Below are positions 17,651 to 27,860 of a DNA stretch of 64,000 nucleotides, piece after piece. How positions within the stretch are numbered: the stretch's first letter is position 1; each line of letters opens with the position of its first letter. The notes under the pieces were generated by a model. The model ran no database searches. It saw nothing but the letters and a program-made list of their open reading frames with translations, and was not told the origin of the DNA. Both the position numbers and the translations under genes were made by a program. Source of the DNA: Trichomonas vaginalis G3 (Eukaryota; Parabasalia; Trichomonadida; Trichomonadidae); the NCBI RefSeq assembly GCF_026262505.1, contig NC_067207.1:9950082-10014081 (forward strand), written 5' to 3'.

Positions 17651-20575
17651 TTATTTTGTATTCCTATAACGAATGTTGAAATCTGGATCGGCATAGGAAA
17701 CTCCAGAAAATAAAACAAAAACTTTTTTCAAAATATTCGGTCTATGATGGTTTGCTTCGTTGCTATGGTCAAACACAAGTGTTCTAATGAGATCAGGAAG
17801 CTCTCCTTCATGTGTTCCAAGTTTTTCATCCAAAATTTTGTCAAAATTCTGCTGAATTGGATCGAAAACTAATTCAGTTGAGAAGATATTAAGGAACCGA
17901 TCGAAATTAAACTTCAAATATCCAAGAGAAATTAATCCAATAATTTCTATGAAAATGTATTCAATAATTGTCATCTCTCCTGATTCTGTAGCCACAACTA
18001 TTAGATCTTTATAACTTGGAGCATAATTTTCCTGTCTGGTTTTTTGTTTATGCTCGGAATCCATATCAGAAATGAATTTAGACAGACAATTAAGCGCATT
18101 CCTTGATATATCAATAATTGGACAGTTACAGAACATAATGATTCTCTGAATAATTGGGAAAATATATCTTTGCAAAATTTCTGCATTATTATTGGAAACA
18201 AAACTAGTTACGAACTTTATAGAAGCAGACATGATGTCTTTTGGTGGATTTTCCATTAAAAAGAGAGAATTTAATACGAAATCAAAACTTTTTTGGGATT
18301 CTTCATCAGAAGGATAGGTCTGGAACATTATGTATAGTCTTTCAGCCATGTCTTGAGTATAAAAAGCCTGAGGAGTCGAAAGGAACAATTGAATGTAGTC
18401 TTCTTTAGGAAGGAATTGAGGCTGTAATGAAATAAGCTTAACCATCTTCTTGAAAAGTTTATAATGCATGGAAAACAGGTCAGAATTGAAATATTCCTGA
18501 ATTGAATTTTGATTATTTGCTGCTTCGATGTTTCCATTGATATTTTCAAGAAGAACTGGGAGCTTTTCAATTATCATTGATACTCCGGTATAAATATTCT
18601 TGTTTTCTTTATCTGAAACTATATCTTTTTTATAAATCGCAGAAGCTAAGTCATTTATCATTTTCACGGCAATAGATGTTGTATGTAGACTCTCAATGTC
18701 ACTTGGATTAAACGATTCAAGTTGTTGGCTAAGGAAATTTAACAAATGAATTTCTGTGTTTTTTCTGAATTGATTTAACCTAGTTGATAACCCCTGTTTC
18801 CTGCAGTTTATGTAGTTAAGCATAAATGGCAGGATTTGATTGAATTTTATGAAATCTGGCAAAGAAAGGGGATGAAGCTTGGCCAAAGTTGGTTCGAAGC
18901 TAGGAATTATCATCTCCATAAGTCCTTGTACCTTCATGTTATTCAGATAATAGGCAATGGCTTGTCTATTGTTAGAATTATTATAAAAGTCTAAATTAAT
19001 GAAAGAAAACAAACATTTTGCAATAAACATTTGATACATGTAATTATCTGTATCCAAGTGCTGATAAAATTGGTCGTAAATTCCTCCTAAAAGTCCAGAA
19101 AAAACATTTGAATGTAAAACATCACTAATTTGCGAAATAAAGAAGAATATGAGCTCATTTTGATAAATAGTGTCTTCTTGTGGCTTCTGGATGTTCTGAA
19201 TAAAAAAGTTAATAATTTCTGAGTATCGCGAAGTATCTTTTGAATAATGGAGTATTATAATCAACATAGATATCAGTTTTTCAATTTTTTCCATGTTTTC
19301 TTCAAAAGATTCTTGATTATTAACAATTTCAACGAAATAACTCTGAATTAGAGAGAAAATTTGTTCATCATGTGCTGATGTTATCAATGATAATGCATAA
19401 GAGAACATTTGGAACATTTTATTTTGAGGATTATTTTCAAAAATTATTTTGTCATCAATAACCTTGAAAAACGCTGGAATAATGTTCAGTACACTGTAGT
19501 AAATTGATTGCCAGTGTACAATGCTCATTAAATGCTTAAATTTTTTGGAAATTAAAAATTCAAAAATTTTGAGAAATTTTTGTACAAAATCTGGTCTCTC
19601 TTTTGTAAGGTTCGAAATTAAAAGTAAAACTCCTTGTAAATGGTCAAATAAATATTTTTCAAATGGATTTGGATTATTTGGTTCTTCTTCTGAGTTTGGA
19701 TGAGATGTATCGTTCATGATGGAGATTTGTGGAGCTAGATCTGTAAATAATTCAAAGAAATCCGAATTTTCGACAATTAATTTCGGATTTATTGACAAAT
19801 TTATGAAATTTCCAATGAATTCGCCAATGGGAATCAATCTTTCAGTGTTTCCAAGTACGTGTTGAGTCAAAATCAGCCGAGATAAAGCAGGAAAGTATTC
19901 TTCTTGCTGATTATTAACAAAAAATGTACTTATGGCTTCTGGGTAATACTCAAACGCGTAAATCTTGCTCATGTCGGAAATAAAATCAAATAATAAAACG
20001 TAAGTTGTTTTGTTTGGATTAGTTTCGATGATACTTAGTAAGAACTGAATTGCTTTGTCGAAATCTTCGTGTTTGGAGCTGATATTTTGTATTTGTTGAA
20101 TACTTTGTTGATTTCGATAATTTGGATCTGTTATTTGCTTATATAGAACTTTGGCTATGATTGAAAGAGAACTAAACGAGATTCCAACCAGTAAAATGTA
20201 ATCTGATTGAGAATCATTATTTTCAGAAGGAAATGGCGGCCAATAATTCAGCGTAATGAATGTGAGTATATCAATGCATAAGGAAATTGTGTCATTGTTT
20301 TCATTAGAGTTTGGTGCAAGAAAAAATACCAAATTTTTTAAAAATTCCATGCAAACTGGGTTGCTATAATCCCAATTGTTTTCAATAATAGCTTGAGAAG
20401 CTTGTAAAATCATAAAAAGAAAATCTGGATATTCATTTTTTCCCAATATTGAACTTGGAATTCGAAGAAAATCTGGGTCTTGCATCATATTTTTAAGAAA
20501 ATCATGTGTATCTTCTGCACCTTGTTGGAATTTACCAACAAAAACTTCGAATTGTTGTTCCAAGGGCGAACTCAT
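17651..20575 (-). CDS. Exportin/importin-beta-like karyopherin
   Basis: Encodes 974 residues, almost wholly amphipathic helices with no membrane segment, signal peptide or catalytic motif. The N-terminus resembles karyopherin-beta proteins: early helices then 'FLFMILQASQAIIENNW' in the position where exportins have '..AAQaLL..I..W', and long HEAT-like helical pairs to the end. Length is in the range of exportins (900-1,100). Likely carries cargo through nuclear pores with Ran; fits with a nucleoporin-like gene in the same window. It could be an exportin 4/7-type or another HEAT-repeat protein; the family call is tentative. A TATCACAATTT Inr-like site is about 40 bases before the ATG on the sense strand. 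Confidence 0.5.
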   Translation of the reverse strand: MSSPLEQQFEVFVGKFQQGAEDTHDFLKNMMQDPDFLRIPSSILGKNEYPDFLFMILQASQAIIENNWDYSNPVCMEFLKNLVFFLAPNSNENNDTISLCIDILTFITLNYWPPFPSENNDSQSDYILLVGISFSSLSIIAKVLYKQITDPNYRNQQSIQQIQNISSKHEDFDKAIQFLLSIIETNPNKTTYVLLFDFISDMSKIYAFEYYPEAISTFFVNNQQEEYFPALSRLILTQHVLGNTERLIPIGEFIGNFINLSINPKLIVENSDFFELFTDLAPQISIMNDTSHPNSEEEPNNPNPFEKYLFDHLQGVLLLISNLTKERPDFVQKFLKIFEFLISKKFKHLMSIVHWQSIYYSVLNIIPAFFKVIDDKIIFENNPQNKMFQMFSYALSLITSAHDEQIFSLIQSYFVEIVNNQESFEENMEKIEKLISMLIIILHYSKDTSRYSEIINFFIQNIQKPQEDTIYQNELIFFFISQISDVLHSNVFSGLLGGIYDQFYQHLDTDNYMYQMFIAKCLFSFINLDFYNNSNNRQAIAYYLNNMKVQGLMEMIIPSFEPTLAKLHPLSLPDFIKFNQILPFMLNYINCRKQGLSTRLNQFRKNTEIHLLNFLSQQLESFNPSDIESLHTTSIAVKMINDLASAIYKKDIVSDKENKNIYTGVSMIIEKLPVLLENINGNIEAANNQNSIQEYFNSDLFSMHYKLFKKMVKLISLQPQFLPKEDYIQLFLSTPQAFYTQDMAERLYIMFQTYPSDEESQKSFDFVLNSLFLMENPPKDIMSASIKFVTSFVSNNNAEILQRYIFPIIQRIIMFCNCPIIDISRNALNCLSKFISDMDSEHKQKTRQENYAPSYKDLIVVATESGEMTIIEYIFIEIIGLISLGYLKFNFDRFLNIFSTELVFDPIQQNFDKILDEKLGTHEGELPDLIRTLVFDHSNEANHHRPNILKKVFVLFSGVSYADPDFNIRYRNTK

Positions 20576-20679
20576 TATTTGACTGAAAAATAAAATAATA
20601 AATTGTGATAATATTTTGACTAAACTACACTCATTAAATACTTTTAGTAATAATTTCGCACTCTACTTAAAATGTTTAT

Positions 20680-20895
20680 TCAAAAAAAATTACCAAGACT
20701 TGTTTCGGATTTACAAAATGAAATAAGAAGATTTGTCATACTTTTAATATAATTGGATGGTGTCACATAAAGAGTAGCCTGTCCACCTTCAAGGGCTAAC
20801 ATACTTGACGTGAAAGCTGGGACAACAGTGTGTAATGTGCCTCTTTTTCAAGTCAAAATAGGAATAGGGAAAGTATTTGTGGCCGGATTTTCACT
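20680..20895 (-). pseudogene. Decayed C-terminal coding fragment, unknown protein
   Basis: On the minus strand an open stretch reads G-T-L-H-T-V-V-P-A-F-T-S-S-M-L-A-L-E-G-G then Q-A-T-L-Y-V-T-P-S-N and continues to a stop at 20680-20682, with about 65 codons and no start. A second frame just upstream (around 20900-20940) still reads like protein (N-P-A-T-N-T-F-P-I-P-I-L-T). Composition is unlike the noncoding AT-rich background. It appears to be the tail of a lost gene. Not recognised. Confidence 0.4.
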
Positions 20896-21011
20896 ACAAA
20901 AAGCCAGCTAACATAAAGGAAGGGAGAAAAAAACTAATACAAGTCTCCTAGATTAAAACAAAGATCAATGTATAATTATTGATTTATAAGACATCTTGAA
21001 ACTGGAAAATT

Positions 21012-21050
21012 TACTTAGATGCTTGATGAAGAGGAGTTTCTCCATTTTAT
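21012..21050 (-). pseudogene. Short ankyrin remnant
   Basis: The minus strand reads N-G-E-T-P-L-H-Q-A-S-K then stop, a single ankyrin-consensus piece (GETPLH.A). Similar orphan pieces lie at 8604-8746 and 34091-34224. Confidence 0.4.
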
Positions 21051-21165
21051 TAATACAACATTTTAAATTAAGAGATCTGATATTTCTTTTCTCGAAAGAT
21101 CTATCCCCGTCCTCTCTCAAGTAATTTTACTCAATTGACTCATATCAAAAAAAGTGCCAAAAATT

Positions 21166-21558
21166 ATGAAACCTGTTTCATTAATTCCAACTCGAGAAAA
21201 TATTGATTCAATTGTTGGCCATCGTGAGAACAATGGCCATATTCAATATCTCGTACGTTGGAAGAGTAATATTACTGCATTTCAGTATTCTTGGTTATCT
21301 ATCAGCGCGTTTAGAGATAAAAATATCATCATTGAATACATTAATTCGATTCTTATCAAAACATCACCTCCTGAACACGAAATTGTAATTCTTGGAATGA
21401 AAATCCAAGATGAAGAAGAGCTAATTAAATTCTATCATAAAAAATCAAAAGAAACGTTTGAATACACTGAAGAAGAAGTGCGAACTCGCTATCCACAAGA
21501 AGTATTATATTATTACGAAAAACATGCAAAATTCTGTGACGAAGAAAGCAATGCATAG
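21166..21558 (+). CDS. HP1-like chromo and chromo-shadow domain protein
   Basis: Encodes 130 residues from the ATG at 21166 (a GTG four codons earlier is in frame but unlikely). Residues ~12-58 form a chromodomain: I-D-S-I-V-G-H-R ... H-I-Q-Y-L-V-R-W-K-S-N ... Y-S-W-L, with two of the usual aromatic-cage positions visible (Y28, W32). Residues ~72-126 fit a chromo-shadow domain: E-I-V-I-L-G-M ... R-Y-P-Q-E-V-L-Y-Y-Y-E-K-H, matching the HP1 'CPQVVISFYEERL' dimer-interface helix. The hinge is short. Expected role: methyl-lysine histone reader and heterochromatin dimer. An AAAAAGTGCC motif sits immediately before the ATG. Confidence 0.72.
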   Translation: MKPVSLIPTRENIDSIVGHRENNGHIQYLVRWKSNITAFQYSWLSISAFRDKNIIIEYINSILIKTSPPEHEIVILGMKIQDEEELIKFYHKKSKETFEYTEEEVRTRYPQEVLYYYEKHAKFCDEESNA

Positions 21559-22146
21559 ATTATCTTGCAATGTCTAAGCATTTTTAATTACTACATTTCA
21601 TTTTGAAATGAATTTCAACTTAAATTAATCGTAATTTCAAAAATAAAAAAGTCGAGCGATCATAATCTGGATATTCATGTGTCACAATTGTTTGACTGTT
21701 CCAGTATTTACCTCTTGAACTACATAATTCAACTCAATTTAAAATAAATATTTTTGGAAAACCTTTTTGATATAACAATTAATTCAAAATAGGTATTTAT
21801 ACTACATATTTCCTATTCCTTATTGTTTGTTAATAAAGTTTAAATTTAAAAATATATTACTAAAATTTCAAAATAAACTTTTGTTCCCTAACAAATCCAA
21901 CTTAGTAAATGTAATATTCTGAATACAGTGACTGTTTTTATGATATATCATTAGTCCAGCATGAATTATGTTCTAAAATTAAAAATATGTCAATCAAAAA
22001 CCTTCAATCCTTTTAAATTATTATTAAATTAATGGAGTTCTAACAATTTATAGAAGATATATGTTATAGAGAATCCACATTTTTTGAGTAAATATTTTGA
22101 TAAAAATTATTGTGATTTGTCAATAATAATAAATCAGGAAAGATGT
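21559..22146. other. Intergenic region between convergent genes
   Basis: About 590 AT-rich bases containing the 3' ends of the HP1-like gene and enolase; no repeat or frame noted. Confidence 0.5.
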
Positions 22147-23565
22147 TTATTCCTCAGCGAGCATGTCGTGTTCCTTGAGGTAGTCGTAGATCTGGAGAAG
22201 GCGTGTGTACTTCTGGATACGTTCTCCGCGAGCTGTTGAACCTGTCTTGATGGCCTGAGCACCGATGGCGACAGCAAGGTCAGCGATGACGGAGTTGCAT
22301 GTTTCGCCAGAGCGGTGGGAAACCATGACGCGGTGGCCAGCGTTGAGGATAAGGCGGGCAGCCTCCATACCCTCGGAGATTGTACCGATCTGGTTGACCT
22401 TGAGGAGGAGAGCGTTGCACCACTTGCCCTCGAGACCCTTCTTGATTGTGATTGGGTTTGTTGTGTAAAGGTCATCACCGACAAGCTGGACCTTGTCACC
22501 GATCTTAGCGTTGAGCTTTGTCCAGTTCTCGTAGTCGAGTTCGCCAAGAGCATCTTCGATTGAGACGATGGCTGGGTGGCGCTTGAGGAGGTCCTCGTAG
22601 TACTCGATCATCTGGTCGGCGTTGAGGAACTTGCCAACTTCGACTTCGTAGAGCTTCTTCTCTTCGTCGTAGAATTCGGATGAGGCAACATCCATAGCGA
22701 TGAAGACATCCTTGCCAGCTTCGTAGCCAGCAGCCTTGATGGCCTCCTCGATAACGACGAGGGCCTCTTCTGGGGAGTCAAGGTTTGGAGCGAAGCCACC
22801 TTCATCACCAAGGTTCTTAGCGGAGAGACCGTACTTCTTGACGAGGATGCCGCCGAGCTTCTGGTAAACTTCGGCGATCATGCGGAGCTGGTCTGGGAAT
22901 GGAACCTTGCGTGTTGGTGTAACCATGAATTCCTGGAACTTGAGGTTGCCACCGGCATGCTTGCCACCGTTAAGGATGTTGAAGAATGGAGATGGGAGCT
23001 TGAACTTCTTTGGAACCTTGTCGCAGCCACCATAGAAGGCCTTGGCGAGGTACTGGAAGAGTTCGATTTCCTGGATGGCAGCACCAGCTTCGGCGAGAGC
23101 GAAGGATGTAGCTGTGCAAGCGTTGCCACCAACGTTCTTCTTAAGAACTGTGCCATCTGTGTCGCAGATCTTCTTGTCGAGGGCTGGGAAGTCGCAGAAG
23201 CACATTCCCTTGAGAGCTGGGGAAAGAACCTCTGTAACGTTCTTGGCGGCCTTCTGTGTGCCCTTGCCACCATAGCGAGCCTTGTCGCCATCACGGAGTT
23301 CGAGGGCTTCACCAACACCTGTTGAAGCGCCAGATGGGGCGGAGGAGCGGCCAGCGAGTGTGATACGGCCGAGGTACTTTACGTAGACATCAACTTCGAC
23401 TGTTGGGTTGCCACGGGAGTCAAGAACTTCGCGGCCAACAACCTTCTCGATGAGAGCCTTTGGAGCCTTCTTCTTAAGAAGGACGGAGAGTGTGCCGATT
23501 GGGTCCTCAGACTTGGCAGCCTCGGCAATGCATTCCTTAACAATAGCGTCGTGCTCGGCGTTCAT
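22147..23565 (-). CDS. Enolase (2-phosphoglycerate dehydratase)
   Basis: Encodes 472 residues from the ATG at 23565. Catalyses 2-phosphoglycerate to phosphoenolpyruvate in glycolysis (cytosolic; often also surface-exposed in trichomonads). Visible signatures: R-E-V-L-D-S-R-G-N-P-T-V-E-V, S-G-A-S-T-G, G-G-K-H-A-G-G-N, N-L-G-D-E-G-G-F-A-P, the metal/active-site S-I-E-D-A and V-G-D-D-L, L-L-L-K-V-N-Q-I-G-T, and S-H-R-S-G-E-T. A ~40-residue N-terminal extension before the standard start is typical of trichomonad enolases. An ATG at 23589 is in frame but lies upstream of the TCACTTTT initiator (23573-23580), so it is probably not transcribed. Codons are strongly C-ending, unlike neighbouring genes, as expected for high expression. 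Confidence 0.95.
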   Translation of the reverse strand: MNAEHDAIVKECIAEAAKSEDPIGTLSVLLKKKAPKALIEKVVGREVLDSRGNPTVEVDVYVKYLGRITLAGRSSAPSGASTGVGEALELRDGDKARYGGKGTQKAAKNVTEVLSPALKGMCFCDFPALDKKICDTDGTVLKKNVGGNACTATSFALAEAGAAIQEIELFQYLAKAFYGGCDKVPKKFKLPSPFFNILNGGKHAGGNLKFQEFMVTPTRKVPFPDQLRMIAEVYQKLGGILVKKYGLSAKNLGDEGGFAPNLDSPEEALVVIEEAIKAAGYEAGKDVFIAMDVASSEFYDEEKKLYEVEVGKFLNADQMIEYYEDLLKRHPAIVSIEDALGELDYENWTKLNAKIGDKVQLVGDDLYTTNPITIKKGLEGKWCNALLLKVNQIGTISEGMEAARLILNAGHRVMVSHRSGETCNSVIADLAVAIGAQAIKTGSTARGERIQKYTRLLQIYDYLKEHDMLAEE

Positions 23566-23572
23566 TGTTATT

Positions 23573-23580
23573 AAAAGTGA
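23573..23580 (-). promoter_or_regulatory. Inr-like initiator of enolase
   Basis: TCACTTTT on the sense strand, putting +1 about 13 bases before the chosen ATG. It decides the start codon: the upstream in-frame ATG falls before +1. Confidence 0.65.
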
Positions 23581-23589
23581 TACGACCAT

Positions 23590-24487
23590 CCCTATTCATA
23601 ATTTCTGAGGAGAAAGAACATTCTCCTTTCAAAAAAATGAGCTCAATTTTTGTGAATGAATTTGACGATAGGCCTTCATCCCTTAGTGGTCGAAATTCTT
23701 TTTGCAATTTTGGATGTATATCCTTAGAATGATTGATTCTATTTCTGAAATCATGTCACATTTTAAAAATTATGAATGTATCGTTCATTAATTTGACAGT
23801 TCTTAAATTATCCAATCACCATTTTTGATTTTAATATTCTATTATATATTGTATTTAGAATATAATTAGCTGTTGTTGCAATTTTTTATCGCTTCAATTT
23901 TATTACTTTTTCAAAATTTTCAATTACAAAAGTAATTACATTCATTGTTTGGCTATAAATCTGTCAATGTGATACCATACACCAGCTAATGGTAGTATTT
24001 TCCTTTTTAAATATTGATGAAAATGATACCAAATTTCTCTAAATTATAGGTAATGATGAATTGAATTGCAGAAATTGATGTTATTCTATCTGCATATATA
24101 TTATTACTATTAGGTTGGTTTGATGACTGATTGCCGAATCAAACTTTATCTGTTATTGAAATATGCAAGTATCATATCATTTAATTATTTTATTAGGCTG
24201 TAACTAGTAAAAATCTTACTCACATAGTGAGCAACTCAAAAGACTTATAGAGCCTCGATTAAGCAAACTGAAAAAAATAGACCTTTCTGGATCATATTTT
24301 CCTTTTCCTCACTCGCACTTTTTATAAAATCTAAAATCACATAAATCTTCATTGAAACTTCTAGGAGTTGTATTTTTTATTCGCGCCGATAAAAGCTGAC
24401 AAGTATCCCGTGTATATGAATATTTTTTTAGTTCTCATTCTTAAAAAGCTGTATATATTGTTTTTCATAAAAGAGTTTTCATTATTA
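23590..24487. other. Intergenic region between divergent genes
   Basis: About 0.9 kb, AT-rich. A GCACTTTTT at about 24317 and TCATTATT at 24478 are candidate initiators for the plus-strand gene. No other feature seen. Confidence 0.45.
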
Positions 24488-26299
24488 ATGATTGAGGATG
24501 AAAATGATATTGCTTATTCCACTGCCATACGTTCTTACTATGTATTTGTATACTGTCCAAAACCTCAATCAATAACTCTTACTTACAGGCAACTTGAAAA
24601 TACAACAATTTATACACAAAACCTATTAGAAAATCGAATTCAGCTATTTAATGTTGTATCAGAGACACCTTTGAACGGAAGTGTATTTCAGATCAATGTA
24701 TCAGTAAATCATTTACTTTCTCATACTCACGGTCAACAGATTAACATTAGGTTCGATAATAATCAGACCATTTTGTATGACGCTTCACACTACACAGGAA
24801 ATAAAGCTAGCAATATGCTCTACTATATCCTTCCTGTTTTATGTACTGTTTCTCCTCAGCCTGTTCAACATTTTCAAGTTTGTATGACCGTATTACAAGA
24901 ATACTCAGCATATACTAGTGAATTAGCTAAATACCTGAATTCTTCATCATTACATTTGATAAAATTTCTTGGCCAATTTGAAAATGAAGAATCGCCTTCT
25001 TTAATTGTTGGTCTCTTTATAATATCAAGATTATTAAAAGAAGTAGATGTTCCATACAAAGTTTCAAAGTATTTGACAACAAGATTACGAAATTATTTAG
25101 ATCATGTTTATTCCGACGTAATTTTTACAGAGTCTTATAATTTACCAACCTCGTATCATCACATGGTAAAATCCCTGTACGATTTTATTAAGAGAAGCTG
25201 CGGTTCTGCATTTGCTGGGTTTTTAATTTGGTCTTTTTGCTCACCTATTATAGACATTGATACTGTCTCTTTCCTTTCACCTGTATCCGATATAATTGCC
25301 GATACTGACCTCAGACTTGCAAATAGCGACTTAATTAATTATTTATTGAAAAGATGTTCAAAAGGACAGCCAGTAATATTGACTGCCCTTTTTTCATCAA
25401 TTAGTCCAATCAGTACAATCAAATGTCGCTCAAAAATTCTCAAATTATCACAGCAATTTACAGAATTGGACTATAAGTCTGTAGATGTTGAACAAATTGC
25501 AGCCATTTTATCTCATAGGTTAAGATTAGCGAGTATTGATTACTCAAGTCAAAACTTTTTCATTACAATTAAGCCAATATTAGATCATTTTTCAAATTTC
25601 CCATCTTTGTTTAATTCCATAGATCATTGGATGCCATTTCGACATCTCCCGAATTTCGCCATCGAATTCGATATTCCAAGAGAAATGGTTTTCGATTTAG
25701 CCATTACCGGAATAGAAAACGAGGAAAATGTCTCCAATTTATACATTTCTACCCTTGGAAATGTTCTTGTCCTCATTGAAGGTGAAAAATGGCTTCTTTT
25801 ATTTGAAGAATTTTTCAAGCGAGTTAAATCCATTGCTTTTGATATCGGATTACAACTCCGTGAACAATGCCAGAAAACAATTTGGAAAGCAATGAGTGCA
25901 AATTCAGAAGAATTCAGTGAAATCACAAATAGAGTCTTTGGACCAGATGTTTGTGCTTTATATGCTGGATATTTCTCGGCATCGGCCTTTTTGGAGAATG
26001 ATACAATCAGTGAAGCACTTCGCCAGTGTTTAGTTTCTCAATTACCAAATATTGATCTTTCACCACGCGCAATTGGTAAGGATTATGTTAACATTGTAGC
26101 CATTATGCGTTGTGAATGGGCTCTGACTGTTGATCCTGTGTCTATGAAGAAAATTGCAAAAGCAGCACTGAAATTAGTCAGATCTATCAAAAAGAGAGTG
26201 GAAACGATCAGTTCAACCGGTATTCGCAGACTTGCTTGTCTAGAAAAATGTGCAGACCATATAATTGAGACTCTTAATATGACTTTCCCTCATGTTTGA
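24488..26299 (+). CDS. Large helical protein of unknown function
   Basis: Encodes 603 residues from the ATG at 24488, which follows a TCATTATTA initiator-like site by 8 bases. The frame is open 40 codons further upstream, with another ATG at 24416 that would add a hydrophobic N-terminal stretch; I prefer the shorter form. The first ~120 residues look beta-rich, the remainder helical and cytosolic (for example L-L-F-E-E-F-F-K-R-V-K-S-I-A-F-D). No catalytic motif, signal or coiled coil is obvious. I do not recognise the family. Confidence 0.65.
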   Translation: MIEDENDIAYSTAIRSYYVFVYCPKPQSITLTYRQLENTTIYTQNLLENRIQLFNVVSETPLNGSVFQINVSVNHLLSHTHGQQINIRFDNNQTILYDASHYTGNKASNMLYYILPVLCTVSPQPVQHFQVCMTVLQEYSAYTSELAKYLNSSSLHLIKFLGQFENEESPSLIVGLFIISRLLKEVDVPYKVSKYLTTRLRNYLDHVYSDVIFTESYNLPTSYHHMVKSLYDFIKRSCGSAFAGFLIWSFCSPIIDIDTVSFLSPVSDIIADTDLRLANSDLINYLLKRCSKGQPVILTALFSSISPISTIKCRSKILKLSQQFTELDYKSVDVEQIAAILSHRLRLASIDYSSQNFFITIKPILDHFSNFPSLFNSIDHWMPFRHLPNFAIEFDIPREMVFDLAITGIENEENVSNLYISTLGNVLVLIEGEKWLLLFEEFFKRVKSIAFDIGLQLREQCQKTIWKAMSANSEEFSEITNRVFGPDVCALYAGYFSASAFLENDTISEALRQCLVSQLPNIDLSPRAIGKDYVNIVAIMRCEWALTVDPVSMKKIAKAALKLVRSIKKRVETISSTGIRRLACLEKCADHIIETLNMTFPHV

Positions 26300-26736
26300 G
26301 ATTTATTTATAAAAATTTTGTTTGTATTTTCGTTTTAACTTATGTTGATGTTTTCTCTAGTATATGTGTTATTTATTGTGGTTTTTATTTAAATAATGTG
26401 ATAATTATCAGTTAATTTTTCAATCATGTAGCTTGAAATGAGTGAATGAAAGCATTTGAAGATAGCATTGAGATATCATTAAAGTTGAGATGTCATTCTA
26501 GGTTTAAATGAAAGATACAAAAGCAATTTTTTTTTTATTTTGAAATTATTAAAATTTATATCAATTTGATTCTTAAACATAAACAGTCAATAGCTAGTGT
26601 TAATGAGTTTCATTTATATCCCTGCTTCTAAATGAAATTCAAATGAAGAAATGAAGAAGGTAAGCAAAACAGATATGAAAACATAGAATATAAAAATATA
26701 TTTAGTATTATCATACAAATAAAATGTTAAAATTAA

Positions 26737-27837
26737 TCATTTCGGAGCAAATCTCTGTATTGTTGTTAGAGATCCTTGACGAGATATTATTCCAACTCTT
26801 CTAGTGAATTTTGTTGGGATATTTAGTTGGATATTTTGATTTCCGCCAGCAGCGTGGATTTTTTTGTCTCCACTGTCGCTGTCATCCAAAGAAATTCTGT
26901 GAGGAGAGGGTTTGATTCCATTCAATGTGATAGGAGAAGAAGGTGATCCTTTGAGCTTTTTAACTACAATATCTCCTGCAATCTTTAAAGAATTTGATCT
27001 AATTTCAGGGCCAATTGGAGGTAATTTAGCAATCTGTTTGCCAGGCATTGTATGCACTAATACTTCTGTTTCAGCTCTTGAATCTGGATTGAATTGGAGC
27101 ATTGTTGCCATGATTTCTTTAATTTCATCAGGAAGAGAGTTTGAATTCTCAGGTGTGGCTCTTTGTATCTGTTTAAGCATGACAACAATGTTATTAACAT
27201 TCCATGGCAACTTTTTTGTTACCATAAACCAAAGTAGGACTCCTAATGACCAGATATCAGATTTATAGGAAGGTGGGCATCCTAAAGTCAAATATTCCGG
27301 TGATAAAAATCCAACGTCAAATGGATTTGATTTATGAATTGTAGGATTAAAACTTTTCGGTGGAGGGTATATATCGGTAATAAATGCTACTGTTCCATTT
27401 TCTACAAAGATGTTTGATGCTTTGATTGTATTCGGTGCAATCTTTCGTTTATGAAGATGTCTGTAAATTCGAACTAGGACTTTCCATTGGGCATAAATGC
27501 TGTTAATATCAAGATCGCAGTTCGTTATGTATGAATAAAGGTCTAACCCTTCGAAAAATGGTCGAATGGCATAAACAAATCCTTCCTCATTGTAATAATA
27601 GTGGTATGGAAGAAAGCAAGCTTCTTTTAATCCTCTAACAATTCTGATTGTCTGTATGAAATTGTCCACATCAGCTTCGTCGCCGATTGCCTTTTTTGAA
27701 AAAGCTTTGCAGATGTATAATTTGTTATTATCTTCTTTTTTAAGGATATACGATGGACCTAAGAACCCACTATTCAAAGGTTTGAGATATATAAAACCAG
27801 GCGGAACGAATTGTACTGTTATTAGATTTTTGAATCC
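26737..27837 (-). CDS. Protein-kinase-like protein, predicted pseudokinase; start unclear
   Basis: An open frame from 27837 down to 26737 encodes a kinase fold: V-P-P-G-F-I-Y-L-K-P-L-N-S-G-F-L-G-P-S-Y (Gly loop), Y-I-C-K-A-F (beta-3 Lys), S-P-E-Y-L (APE-like), S-D-I-W-S-L-G-V-L-L-W and L-P-W-N. The catalytic loop is I-A-P-N-T-I-K-A-S-N-I-F-V, so the HRD aspartate is Asn, and the DFG motif is D-I-Y. Both point to an inactive pseudokinase. The C-terminal third is Ser/Pro-rich. No in-frame ATG precedes the Gly loop: the frame closes at a TGA (27838-27840), and ATGs at 27855 and just after it lie in a frame or position that does not join the body; one base in an A5 run separates them. A TCACTC initiator-like site is just upstream. 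Confidence 0.65.
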   Translation of the reverse strand, partial: GFKNLITVQFVPPGFIYLKPLNSGFLGPSYILKKEDNNKLYICKAFSKKAIGDEADVDNFIQTIRIVRGLKEACFLPYHYYYNEEGFVYAIRPFFEGLDLYSYITNCDLDINSIYAQWKVLVRIYRHLHKRKIAPNTIKASNIFVENGTVAFITDIYPPPKSFNPTIHKSNPFDVGFLSPEYLTLGCPPSYKSDIWSLGVLLWFMVTKKLPWNVNNIVVMLKQIQRATPENSNSLPDEIKEIMATMLQFNPDSRAETEVLVHTMPGKQIAKLPPIGPEIRSNSLKIAGDIVVKKLKGSPSSPITLNGIKPSPHRISLDDSDSGDKKIHAAGGNQNIQLNIPTKFTRRVGIISRQGSLTTIQRFAPK

Positions 27838-27860
27838 TCATCAAAATTTGAGCATCGAGT

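Noticed and set aside
22265-23608. Long antisense and alternate frames over enolase
   Set aside because: Shadows of the C-ending codon bias of the enolase gene.
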